Program-made: the position numbers and the translations under genes
Notes under the pieces: generated by a model
Databases searched by the model: none
Told to the model about the DNA's origin: nothing
What the model saw: the letters and a program-made list of their open reading frames with translations, nothing else
In this document: positions 1 through 11,129 of the stretch, piece after piece
Numbering within the stretch: the stretch's first letter is position 1
Layout: each line of letters begins with the position of its first letter
Origin: Rhododendron vialii
Lineage: Eukaryota > Streptophyta > Magnoliopsida > Ericales > Ericaceae
NCBI RefSeq assembly: GCF_030253575.1
Contig: NC_080562.1
Coordinates: forward strand, 22,165,352 to 22,229,351
Length of the DNA: 64,000 bases
Reading direction: 5' to 3'

Positions 1-1121
1 ACAGGGGACTAATTTTTGTCCTCCTCAATTGTTCTCAAAACTATTACAGTGCTCCAAAACCACTATAGTGCTACAAAACTAAGCCCTTCTCTCCAAAAAT
101 CTTATATCTCAAGAAGTACAAAACATCACAGACAAACAACAAATGCTGATCAAAAAATAACGAAACAAGAAAAGAAAGAACAAGTGCTGATCAAATTACC
201 TGAGTTCGCAAAATAGCTTGCTAATCCAGCTAGTTTTTGGCAGAACCCTTCTCTTTCACCTCAAGAGAGGCCGCGACCGACTCCACCGGTAACTCACCCC
301 AATTCTTCCTACTCCCCTTCCCCGACCCCGCAAGTGCCTCCGAAACCTTCGAATTACGGCAGCTATGCTCGCCGGCAAAACCCTAATCCCACCTGACAAC
401 CTCCTCCCCGGCGAAGTTGACAGCCTCCTCGTGCTCGGTGACAGCTGCCGGTACCTCAACAGCACCACTATCGCCGCCTCCCTCGATAGTGGTATGCAAT
501 AATCAAAACAAAAAGCAAAAAGGGAAGGGGTGAACATATTTTTACACTAAATGGACAGAAATATAGCTCTCGTTCACCTTTGCCACGAAACACAAAAGAA
601 AAACATAAGCAAATAGTAAGATCAAACTTACTTAATCACTTATCATTCAATATGTTCAATTTTAAGTACTGAATTGGTTATAATTAAAGCCACACATTCA
701 TCACAAAAACAAATTTCAGTCGCATATGCAATCGCAGGGCGGACGGAGGTGACAGCAAGCGGGAGCCGCTGTCCCCCCAGCCTTCAAAAGTACTCTAAGT
801 AAAAATTCTACAAGTTCTTCAAAATATCACCACTTCTTGTCCACGTAACACTATACACACCACTGGAATAAAGTAAAGATCTCCTGGTCCGAGTTCAAAC
901 GTGCCTATAAACCGTGAACGTACAAAATTCGTGGGGGAGTACGAATTTTCGAGTATCAAAATTAGAACCTCTATCTGAATCAGACGTGACATTGAAATAT
1001 TTTCGAGTATCAAAATTCGTGCGGGAGATAAGAGAAACGAAGAAAGAGTTAGGGTTAGGGCAAAAGAATTAGAACCTCTATCTGCAGAAGCACCGTATCT
1101 CCAATAGGGATCCTCCATTCA

Positions 1122-1195
<74 letters not shown>

Positions 1196-1245
1196 CTGTA
1201 ATTTTCTGATCGACGAACTCGGCCGAGTGCCCTCAATCTACGAAG
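1..1245 (-). repeat. Repeated module, copy A (inverted, runs off left edge)
   Basis: This stretch is the reverse complement, with small indels, of 28296-29535; part of it also recurs at 48105-48500. Read on the minus strand it starts near 1245 with a reading that ends ALGRVRRSEN, passes through a long CT/GA microsatellite, then gives a short ATG reading MEDPYWRYGASADRG followed by what could be a donor site. The far end is the first base of the window, so the full length is unknown. On the plus strand, 361-507 reads as a small frame with [12 protein letters not shown], which also appears in copy B. I do not recognise the source gene. It could be a duplicated 5' gene end or part of a transposon. 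The copy relationship is clear; the nature of the module is not. Confidence 0.75.
1124..1193. repeat. (CT)n microsatellite
   Basis: About 70 bases of near-perfect CT repeat lie just upstream, on the minus strand, of the short MEDPYWRY reading. A second GA run is at 1374-1402. The same tract exists in copy B at about 28352-28412, so it was present before the copies separated. Confidence 0.95.
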
Positions 1246-1374
1246 GCCTGGCCTGCACTCAAAGGAGGAATCGCAGGAAGACGTCAAGAGAGAGGGTGAG
1301 GGGAGAGAGAATGAGGGTTTTGAAATTTGAAAAAGAAATCCAGGAGCGGTGAAGAACTGGAGAAACGACATTGT

Positions 1375-1406
<32 letters not shown>

Positions 1407-3556
1407 CGCGCGGTGGAATTGCAAGGGAGCGAGAGTCTAGGCGTTTATAAGTACGAGAGATCGTGTGGATCTTTTGTGTTGTGATTGAAATCCCAATTAA
1501 TGCAAAATCAAAGTGCCAGAAGTCGCCGAAGTAAGAGGTGGGATTAAATGCCATTTGCACTTTAGCCCTCCGAAGATTGTGTAATTACGAGTTAGGCCCC
1601 TAAGACTTCAACTATGAATAGAGGCCACTGTTCTTGGTCTTCAATATTCAAAAAATCACAGAGATATACTCTTGTAAAAGAGGGTAAAAGAGTGAAAGTA
1701 AGGTTATGGGAAATACTCCAATAATATTTCGTTAGACTTGAAGACTAACCTTTCTCTTTTGATAGTTCCTGAAGTAATTATCTTCTCATATATATTGTGT
1801 TCTCTCTTTTTTTTTTGTTTACTTTTATAATATGTCCATTTTAATTTTTAATTGTCACTGACTTACCGTGTCATGCCGACTCACCAAGTCTTGCTTGTTT
1901 CTATTAGGTGTGGCAACACCGACAACATTAGTTTTTTTTTTTTTAAGTAGCTTTTTAGTTTTTTGTCTTTTATTCAAAAAAAAATTCATTCCTTAGTTGT
2001 AAGTCAAACTTCTTTTGAATTATTGGTTTGTCTCATCGAGAAGAATCGAAAAAAGTAATAGACTTTTACCCAAATATTTTGAAAAAAAAATAATTGACTC
2101 AAAAATATTTTACACATACCCCAACCTGTAGGAGAACTTTAAAAAAAAAATCACTCAATAATGTTACTACTCTATGAGTCAAATATTTTACACATACCCC
2201 AACTGGTAGAAGAACTTTAAAAAAATCACTCAATAATAACTAAACAATATATAGAGCATTACCTGTTATATACTATTAAAATCATCCAAAAAAAAACTCA
2301 CCAAACGTAATATTATTGAACCTCACATGCACACAAATCAAGTGATGGTTGCAAAAATTCAAAACCCTAACATTTAGATCTCAATAACATCAGAAAGGAG
2401 ATGGATGAGAAAAAAAGTAATGAGGGATGGTTAGATCAACCTCCCACCTCGTCACCGTCGGCAATGGCTTGAGGAAGAGGTGATTGTTCAGCCTTGTTGG
2501 AAGAGTACGTGAGATCTGAGAAGGGTTTCTTTGCTTTCAACAAAACAAGGAAGAAGAAACGTCGTAATAGAGGATCACATAAGAAGAAAACGGCTGAAGT
2601 CTCCGTTAGATTTTTATCAAGTAAAACGGTATCGTTTTGCTTGAAAAATAGAGAAGGCTATTGTGGATCATTTAGATCTTACCATTGATGTGTTGTCAAG
2701 CCCATAACAAAATAAAATCCTCATAGGAGATTCGGAACCCTCAAATTCTCTCGGATTTTGTTTTTACCGGGATTATACGATTTCAAAGGGCCACTTCGTG
2801 AGTCTTTTTTGTGTTTATTTAAATGATGATGAAATCAGTAATAATACAATTTCTATAGCTTGTCAAAAAAATTAATGATGTCACAAATTGTATTAATAAT
2901 TAATTTTCTGAACTTATTTTATCTTATAATAAAGTAGATTCAAATATTTTTTTGAAACTGTTTATTTCAAAATTAATTGTTTAGAAGTAAACTTTCACAA
3001 CACGTTTACCTTGAATAGAATAAATTAACAAACTTGAATTTACCTTGAAATAGAATAAATTAACAAACTTGAATGGAATGAACTTGTTCAATTCGAGAAT
3101 ATGTGCTCAGAAGTTGATAGTATTGAGTAAATTTTTTTAGTCAATAATACAAGTCAGAACGACTCTGATTATATGGAGAGAGGATTCGATCTCGTTGATT
3201 TCAAACCATCATTACAGTCCAAAGTGGAAGGCTACCCAAAGGTTAATTTAATGAATCCGGGAAAAAGTCTATCTTTTTGAAGCCAATGCCTTTTTGTCAT
3301 GCGGTTCATTTACAATTTGTTTGGACAATTAATTAGTGTTGTTTCTCTTAGCTTTTTTTTAAGGTTTTTTTTTTTTTTTTTTTTTTGGGGGGGGGGGGGG
3401 TTTGAATTTTTCTTATTCAATTTTTTTCATGTTTTTTATTAGTCTTGTGTCAAACTTTTGTGAATTATTAATTCGTCTCGACGTGAGAAATCAAAAAAGC
3501 AAAATTTTTAACTTTTACCCAAATATTTTTCAGAACAATTCTCTTCTTGTGAGAAC
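1246..3556. other. AT-rich stretch without a recognised gene
   Basis: Copy A of the module continues to about 1560 with sequence that copy B lacks: a minus-strand reading starting MSFLQFFTAPGFLF, serine-rich and possibly a transit-peptide-like N-terminus. Beyond that I see no gene. Two local duplications are visible: a roughly 78-base spaced repeat around 2104-2235 (ending in ATCACTCAATAAT) and a 40-base tandem copy around 3003-3080 (AATAAATTAACAAACTTGAA). A run of T followed by a run of G lies at about 3366-3401. Confidence 0.6.
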
Positions 3557-3811
3557 CTTAAGTGAGGGCGAACCTCCCTTTCCTGATCGAATTTTGATGA
3601 TTTGAACTGTTCAATATGTGCAGAATGTGATTTTATGAGTCTCCACAAGAAATTAGCAAAAAATATGGCCGGAAAATGCTTGTTTTGAGCAGTTTTTATT
3701 GGAACATTCAATGAAAACTGCTCAGATGAAGTACTTCCCGGTCATATGTTTTGCTAATTTCTCGCGGAGACCCTTAAAATCACATTCTGATCTATGAGGT
3801 CCGCACTTAAG
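3557..3811. mobile_element. Foldback (MITE-like) element
   Basis: The two halves are inverted copies of each other. The outer ends read CTTAAGTGAGGGCGAACCTC and, inverted, CTTAAGTGCGGACCTC. The inner arms share GTGATTTTA, then GAAATTAGCAAAA and ATGGCCGG, around a short centre at about 3700-3713. The RNA would fold into one long, imperfect hairpin. There is no coding capacity and I could not fix a target duplication. The class (Mutator foldback or other MITE) is uncertain; the inverted structure is plain. Confidence 0.75.
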
Positions 3812-4338
3812 CTAAGTAAGGGATTCCTCATAAGAAGATGACTGCTTTTTGGAATATTCAAGATAAAAGCCAAAAAGCCCGAGTTTGGCACAAAATTAAT
3901 AAACGTGATTATTTTTTAAATAAGGATAAGATGCCAAAAAGCCCAAAAAAAAAATTAAAAGAAACAACCCCTTCACCCCCTTACCCGACAGTACACTATT
4001 CAAATGAAAAAATTCAAAATGCCCCAAATTCTAAGTTAGAAATTGACATTAAGAATGATAAAAACCTCTTCAATCTCACCCTAACTTCAATACTAAGTTT
4101 TGGCAATGCAGTTTTAATTTAACATCAACTTTCATAATTGTCAAACTTGTCATATTGTCTAAGTCATTTTCTTGCACCGGAAAATGAGATAGGTTTAAAT
4201 CAATGCTCTAAATTTAACAAATCGAGGATCTTGTAGTGCAGATGTTGTAGTGCAACGGTGCACTACAGATGTGTAGTGCACGATCTAAGTCATCCATCTC
4301 TACCATCAATTGTCCAAATTTATTAAAAGTATCATCAC
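3812..4338. other. AT-rich spacer, no gene seen
   Basis: This stretch is purine-rich and low in complexity, with one 94-residue lysine-rich open frame at 3838-4122 that has no recognisable domain. The 4200-4270 part repeats the phrase TGTAGTGCA several times. Nothing here supports a gene. Confidence 0.5.
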
Positions 4339-5844
4339 TTCATCCACAGCAGCAAGGATGTCCATCTCTCTTTTTTGAGTGCAAAGGTTTACTCTCCAAG
4401 GATTTCATTGCATCTCTTATTTCTTCCTTTTATCTTTTAAGTTTTTCACTATCTGCTTCCTGACATATGGAACATACAAGTTGTATAAGCACCCAAAATC
4501 AACTTTGCAACAAAGGATATCCAAAAAATAAACAACCATCCCGTATGAAAACAAGTAAACTCAATACCTTATCCTCTGCATGCCACGGTTCGAAATTCCA
4601 CGTTGCTCCTGCCTCGACAACATAGTCTGAATTTTGCGGGTCTGTCTTTATTGTAACTCTACAGAAAACTTCGCGCATTTAAAATAAAACTTGAAAATTT
4701 GGATTCCCAAGTATGTTCGCAAACAATTTCAACATTTTAGTTAGCTAGTGAGACATTCAAGCATCTCTCATCTAAGCATAGAAGGCCACATATTAATGGT
4801 CACAAAACTACAAGATAGTGATAGTACTTCTTCCGAATTCTAACAGTGAGAATACTTCAACCTCAATTCGAGACATCTACAATTGGCGCAATATATAAGT
4901 GCCATGGGATGAATGAAAACAACAATATAATTCAACAAACAACAACGAAGGAGATCCCAACTCAATTGTTAGTTTTACTACTATATTTAACACTTGCTCA
5001 GCCACAAGGGCATAGTAGGAACAACTTTCTCAGGCAATTGCACAATCTTTGCAATACTTAGGCAATTGGTAAACCAATCATGGAATTCAATGATAACACA
5101 AGAAAAGCATTGTTTTGTCATGACTACAATAATATGGGGTTGTTTGCATAGTACTTATTTATTGGTCCTTTTTTCAAATGTGCCAATTTTGCTATTTTTT
5201 AAATCTTCCTCATCTGAAACATTAAAAAAAAAAAAACAATTACAGTAAGATAAATATCCAAAAAGCTCACAAAAAAATGCTTTTTTCCTCTAAAAAAATT
5301 TAATAAATAAACAAGACAAACAATAAGGACATATTGATTGTGTTCTTATTGAAAACTCTTTTTTTAATGAAACTGTGTTTAATAGGTGCCTCACTAATAT
5401 GGATGCCGTGATATGAAAAGATTAGGACTTACTAAATCTAAGTGAATAGGTAGCCCTCGATAGAGAAAAATAGGATTTATGTAGCCTATCCCAATTGATG
5501 GGACACAAGGCTCGGTTTGGTTAGATACTCTGCTAAGAATTTCAAGCGACGCCACTTGTAATGCCCAAATTGCCTAAATAAAATCAGATAAACGTAACTG
5601 AAGCCAGTATCTTCAAGGAATACCATAGACTTTACCAATTACGTACATAATCAAAGATAAATACAATTCATACATATAAATGACGATATATCAACACAAG
5701 CACATATGTGTACATATAGATACCTCGCTGAGAACGTCTTCTTTGAGGAAGTTCAATTTGGTGCCCTTGTAGACGTAATTGCCACATGGGCACAACATAT
5801 GCTCATGGGAAGCATCATCATGACTTTTTATCTGCTGGTTCTTG
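4339..5844 (-). pseudogene. YJU2/CWC16 splicing-factor relic
   Basis: Three exon-like blocks on the minus strand match plant YJU2/CWC16, a spliceosome protein needed for the first catalytic step. Block 5724-5844 reads KNQQIK and then CGNYVYKGTKLNFLKEDV, which is the zinc-binding start of the family, and ends at a GT donor. Block 4568-4658 follows an AG acceptor and reads KTDPQNSDYVVEAGAT and NFEPWHAEDK. Block 4339-4459 follows an acceptor and reads EADSEKLKR, then AMKSLES and MDILAAVDE. The exon normally giving YLGIQIFRFY is not found between the first two. Block one needs frame shifts on both sides of the MMLPMS region, and block three has a TAA after KLKR plus a further shift. Introns are kept, so this is a decayed DNA-level copy rather than a retrocopy. 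The N- and C-terminal exons are missing. Confidence 0.75.
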
Positions 5845-7079
5845 AGTATTTGAAGTATTTGAAATGATAAAAATCTTTTGAATACTGAGAGATCATGGAT
5901 GTTTTTTCGGATAAACCAAAGAGTAGCAGTGATTCTAAGAATAGAGATAGACATAATGAATAAAGGAGGTTCAATAATATTCCGAAGTACCAAAAAAAAT
6001 AAAGGAGGTTCAATGAATGAACTATGTTCTATAATTACCTTTTGAAAAATAAAATATATCCAAGTTCTGTCCTAAGTGGGGGAAGACCAACTGCACCAAG
6101 GACATGATACGTATGTCCTGGCGTGCCAATTTGGTCTTTCACCAGCCACATGTAAGAGAAATTATGCGAAGGTTCAAACACAATACAATTATCCAAAGTT
6201 CTATATTTTGTTAATTACGAATTGAATTAGAAATCTCAGCAAGGTCATTAAATTAGTTCGACAAAAAGCTTTCTTTATTTCGATCTCCAAAACTTTAGTC
6301 TTCTTTCCCTTATAAACTCCACTATTCTCTCAATAATTCCAATAAAATAAGTCACATACAAAAACAGTGCATAAAATATAACCCATAGCTAAAGAAATCA
6401 AGTATGACCACAATAAACCTACAAGCATAAAAGCAACACATGCAGTTGTTCTAGTCCATGGCATAAGCAATATAGTTTTAACCAACATAAATTGATTAAT
6501 CTTAATACATAATAGCGGATTGCCCATGCCTAAGGCACTTTCAACATAAATTTTATACTCCCCTATTAATTCCCGTGCATGAATGCATTTGCCTCATAAT
6601 TCACATAAACTTTTTCATTTTCACAAAGTATCCGAACCAATTTTGGGGGGAGAGAGAGAGATTTGGTAAAAAAAAAGAGTGATTAAGTATTCCTTTTTTG
6701 TTTTTCTTCTAATCGTACGATCACAAATTTTAACGAAAGTGATCTAACAGTTGTAGAGATTGCTCTCATTTATATGCCTAGACATTTTTAATAGAAACTA
6801 CTTTATTTTATAATATAGATTACCAGTGGGAGTTTCACTCTTCTAGATATCTTCTCCGAGAGAGAGAGAGAGAGCCCGCACCTGGTAAAGTTAAAACAAA
6901 CCCAAAGTAATGGGGCCACGGACTTAATTACAGTTTAGATTTGCAAGTGAGTTGAAGAACCCTATATCGAACAAAATAATAGAAGAGCATAATAAGAATC
7001 CCAAATCAAACAGAATTAGATGAATAAAAAAAAGATATGTGAATTCAAAATGCTTAAAGAAGGGGTATATTGGAGATCT
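5845..7079. other. Mostly non-coding; one unassigned exon-like reading
   Basis: On the minus strand, about 6165-6060 reads MWLVKDQIGTPGHTYHVLGA and continues VGLPPLRTELGYI. It looks like protein-coding sequence, but I cannot name it and it has no clear partner exons. Short GA runs lie at about 6652-6662 and 6859-6874. The rest is AT-rich with no gene seen. Confidence 0.35.
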
Positions 7080-7585
7080 TGTTGGAATATTTAAGTTTTA
7101 AAACTCTTTTTAAAGTATTATTGTTTATTTATAATTCCAAGAGTCACCATTTCAAAAGGTGTCTCTTCATTTAAAAGGAGTTGGGTCTCTTGTCTTGTGA
7201 AAAGATACAACATATCCCTATATAAAGCTTTTACCTCTAACGTTACTTTTACCAGTTAATGATAAAAACACTCTCTCCCTCTCTCATTCTCTCTTTGATT
7301 GTCATCACAATATACTTTCTATATATTTGATCAATTTCGATCATAGACAGTTCACTCTACTTCCGATGGACGCAAACATCGAGAAGGCTTGACCGTAATT
7401 TAGGTTTTATATCTTGGAGTTGTTGATTGTTCTCAGAACCCTTGTGTGGAGAGGCAATAACAACTTTAGGACAACGACATCGTGATTCTTAAATCACATC
7501 ACAGGCTAGATTATTTCTTACTTTGATAATATTATTAATTGTGTTCTATGTTTTTTTTAGGGTTTTGGGTATTAAATTCCTAACA
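7080..7585 (+). mobile_element. Copia-like LTR, apparently solo
   Basis: The segment starts TGTTGGAAT and ends ATTCCTAACA, the inverted TG...CA ends typical of plant Ty1/copia LTRs. Inside is CTATATAAAGC near 7220, a good TATA box for the LTR promoter. No primer-binding site or gag follows, so it looks like a solo LTR. The flanks share only about four bases (ATCT). The last 45 bases recur at 23058-23103, which points to a second copy of the family. This is a fossil with no coding part. Confidence 0.6.
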
Positions 7586-8174
7586 ATCTAAAGTTGTTAT
7601 TCGCTGATATAATTCCTAATCGCATCTTTGTCGGAAAACCAACGGTGTCTAACGTTGAAGAGTCTACTATTGGGCTTTTTATTACCTTTTTGGTCCCCAA
7701 AGTATTAGCGAGTGGCCAATTTCATCCCCAATTTAAATATTTGTCCAATTTCGTCCCCAACATTTAAAATATGTTAATTTGGTCCCCACCCCTAACGACG
7801 TCCCTCTTGTCCATTAAAAATAGAGGGCGTCAGTAGTATTACATCCTAAATACTACAACAAATGAAAAACAATGAACTGATGCCCTGAAAAGAAAAAAAA
7901 AAGAAAGCAAAGGAACGAAACTAAAGAACAAAACATAATCAATTTCTGCTCTTAATTTAAGAGAACCAGCTTTGCACCATAAATCATGGTCATAACAATG
8001 ACCTAACATAACAGTATAACACAAAGTTCCAAATGCAAAACGGTCATAAGTTCTCCATATATACTGTAGCTTCGAAATTCAGCAGAAATCCAACCATCAA
8101 TCATAACCACAAATCATCCCGAAATCCCACCCAAAAGAAAAAAAAACCTATACACGAAACCCATAACCCCCCTA
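7586..8174. other. Repeat-like spacer
   Basis: At 7680-7800 the phrase 'TTGGTCCCCA' and close variants recur (GTCCCCAA, ATCCCCAA), a pattern common at the ends of plant Mutator-like elements, but I found no inverted partner. The rest may be the 3' flank of the exonuclease relic to the right. Confidence 0.4.
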
Positions 8175-8335
8175 CCAGAAGCATTCAATCTCCCACCAAT
8201 CTCAAAAGAAACAAAAACATCAATACAAGCATATTGCACCTGCTTAGGGTAAAGAAACTCACAATCCCACGTACCTACTCATCGTAACACTCCTCGGCTT
8301 CACAACCTCCCCTCTAAACACCTGCCTCACTAGAA
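8175..8335 (-). pseudogene. Werner-like 3'-5' exonuclease scrap
   Basis: Read on the minus strand from 8335, the translation is ILVRQVFRGEVVKPRSVTMS, then, after a shift of frame by four extra bases (TACG), WDCEFLYPKQVQYACIDVFV and SFEIGGRLNAS. Plant Werner-like exonuclease (WEX) proteins end with the same order: a KPxSVTxSRWD stretch, then a QVxYACxDAFVSFEIG helix that carries the last catalytic aspartate of the DEDD fold. The enzyme family degrades DNA or RNA 3' to 5' in the nucleus. Only the C-terminal part is present, the frame is broken and no upstream exons are visible nearby, so it is a relic. The family call is from memory of the motif. Confidence 0.55.
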
Positions 8336-8786
8336 TGGGGCACGAAAGGGGTAGGGGTGTGAAGGGATAGGGTTTCTATAACGACTCGGATTTTTACTCT
8401 ATTTTTTTTTAAATACAAATTTATAATGTTAAATACTAATTCAATAATTAGTTAGATTAATTAACTAAAATACATTATTATGTGTATATTGATATTACAA
8501 ACAAAATCGTATACGAAAATTATTATACTTTAGATATGCACACATTTATATTAATCCCTTATCCTTCCTAACTAAACCCTAAAAACCCTAACTAAAATCC
8601 TATCCAAACAAAATCCATACTTATCCCACGTTTCCACACTCCATTCCCACGTTCCCTACAACAACCAATCCCTCCTCCATTCCCCCATCTATTCGGCTGA
8701 GATAGTGGAGAGAAGGAAATAATTTCTCCTCCTTCTCTTGTATTACTTTCTCCCATTAATTTCCATTCCCCATTTTCTTGTTCCAC

Positions 8787-8822
<36 letters not shown>

Positions 8823-9355
8823 AATAGCTCCCTCCCTTTTCTTTTTTTTCTTTTTTTTTTTTTGCCGAGAGAGACAAAAAGAAGAAGAAAGCAAAAGAAA
8901 GAATAAGAAGGAAGAAAAGTACTACCGTTGCGGCCACCAAGCCCCGCTTCCGAATCCACCATTTTCATCCGTCCTAGCTAGAACTCCAAGATTAAGGTAG
9001 ATTTTTCATTACCCCTTAACTCTAAGTATATTAGATGTATACCGTAGTATAATCAGGACTCAAATCGAGCTCATGTAAAGAGAAATCAAAATCGTCAAAA
9101 CTATTTGAACCATTCGGTACCGCGCATCCGCAAGCCACGGCCTTACGGCCACCGTCTTTTTCCCATGCGGCTACAATGTGTTTCGGACTAAAAAATGTGT
9201 TTAATCTGGAAAGAATATTGAGACTTGTTTAGATTCTGTTTTGTTTGGTAACTGCCCAGTACAATGATTATAGTTCTGTTTTATTGTTTCAAGAAATGCA
9301 TGGTTAGTTTCGAACTTTTTACAAGTTATATGGTTTAAGGATTAAAAAAAACTTA
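8336..9355. other. Spacer with GA microsatellite
   Basis: No gene is recognised. A GA run sits at about 8788-8818 and an A/T tract at 8840-8865; open frames across them are products of low complexity. At 8930-8960 a minus-strand reading MKMVDSEAGLGGRNGS looks like a leader but has no continuation. Confidence 0.5.
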
Positions 9356-9822
9356 GGGTGCGTTTGGTTGGATGGAATGGAATGTAAGTTGGAATAGAAT
9401 TAAGAATGGAATGGAATTGGAGGAATTGAAATTGGAATAATCATTCCAATTCCCATGTTTGGTTGTGGCTAGGAATCAATAGAAAGAATGGAATTCACAT
9501 TCCAATTCCTGCGTTTGGTGTGCTAGAATCACACATCAATGGAATGAAATTAATAAATACCCCTGCACAATATTAGGCTAATTTTTGCTCGTCTCCCAAC
9601 AATAAAATCTCACATGGCAGGTATACCATGTTCATAATTCACACCTATTTTAGCGTATCTTTTACAAAAATTTAGGAAAGACAAGCTAAACGGTCACATT
9701 TATAAAATCCTAATGATAGAGCTAAAATATGAGAATTCCCAACACTTCAAATTTAACATCCAAAGTAAATCTTCTTGAAAAAGAAACAAAGCAAATTAAA
9801 ATAAATACACCAAGTAGTAACT

Positions 9823-10936
9823 TCACAGATCTCCCCTAAGCAAAGCCATCACAAAATCTTCTTTCTCATCATCTTTCAAGGTAAAGAAACACGCAGTCGT
9901 CGCATGATCACGAGCTATGGCAAGTAAGGCTCTATGGCGTTGAATCATACATAGATCTGAAAGCTTCCGAAGCTCATCATTTACTTTGTCCCTCATCTTA
10001 GCTATAGCAAGATCGACACCAAGAGCTTGACTAAACTTATTAGTTGCTTCTTCAATCTTTGAACCAATGATCGTTGCTGCTTCACGGAAAGCATCCAAGC
10101 TATCATCATTCCTCTTTCTTTTTTTCCCGTTAGAATTACTCTCTTCTCCGTTTGTGGATGACAAGAAGTGCTCCATTTCTTCAATACCAATGCCTAAATT
10201 TTCTGTATCACAACTCCCTTCATTCCTACTCTCCTCCTCTAATACATCCTCAGCAGTAACAGCATTCTTACCCGTGGCACGGTCTTTCCCGAAGACTGTT
10301 AAAAGCATGTCAAAGTGTGGGAAACTCCTATTCCTCCAGTTAGTTGCATCTTTATGGCTCTGAATCAAAATGAAATAAAATAGAAACTCTTCAGTACTAT
10401 GTAAAATCCAGCAAGGTGGGGATTTAAAAGAGAGTAGGAAAGAACAGAAAACATATCAGACAGCACAACACTACCATTTTGTAGCTAATTGGTATATTGG
10501 TCTACAGTACAGTGGAAATTTTGTATCAGACAGAAAAAGTAACAGGTCAGGCAAAAAAGGGAAAAGAAATGACTTAGCGTGAAGTGAAAATGCACAATAC
10601 CTTAACATAGTCATCCCAAATATGTTTTTCAGCAACCACCATATTTGTGTTTGGATCCCATCCGAAGCCACTAGTACTCCCTCCATAGATCATATCATAC
10701 ACGATGCAAACATCCTTCTTTAATGTCTTGATCCTAGATTCGATGTGTGGTTTAGCCTTTATCCCATGTCCAGGTAACTTCTCATGTAATACTCCTTCAA
10801 TCACTGTGAGGGAACCGGCCTTGAACCCATTGTCCCTTTTGTCCCCTTTATTCACCAAGTCATGTAAAGCATAAATCAACTCTCTGTCCTCCTCATCATT
10901 CCATTTTCTGTGTACCTTTTTTTTCCATACTTCTGT
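9823..10936 (-). CDS. Harbinger-associated Myb/SANT-like protein (partial start)
   Basis: Two exons are clear: 10601-10936 and 9823-10359, joined in phase with AG acceptors and a GT donor. Exon one reads KWNDEEDRELIYALHDLVNK and later HIESRIKTLKKDVCIVYDMI and WDDYVK, the trihelix-type Myb_DNA-bind_3 domain. Exon two continues SHKDATNWRNRSFPHFDML, then an acidic linker, a KKRKRNDD basic stretch and a helical C-terminus. In PIF/Pong elements the partner protein binds the TIRs and works with the transposase. No in-frame ATG precedes the domain in exon one and the acceptor lies at 10937-10938, so a first exon upstream is expected but not identified. The frame is open to the stop at 9823. Confidence 0.8.
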
Positions 10937-11129
10937 CTAAAATAATAGAAAGCGAGATAACATCATAAACAAGACAACATAATAGGATTCAAAACACCAA
11001 ATTTATATCCAAACCCACTTTTATCTATTACATGATTGTCCTCATTCATCACCAAAAAAAAAAAAAAAAACAGAATCCTGCATTCTCTTTTCAGCTCTTC
11101 TTGTCACCACATATCATCTACTTGCTCTT

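Noticed and set aside
819-1560. Open frames of 99 and 160 codons across the CT tract
   Set aside because: These are low-complexity frames within the repeated module; only the short MEDPYWRY and MSFLQFF starts look gene-like and neither continues.
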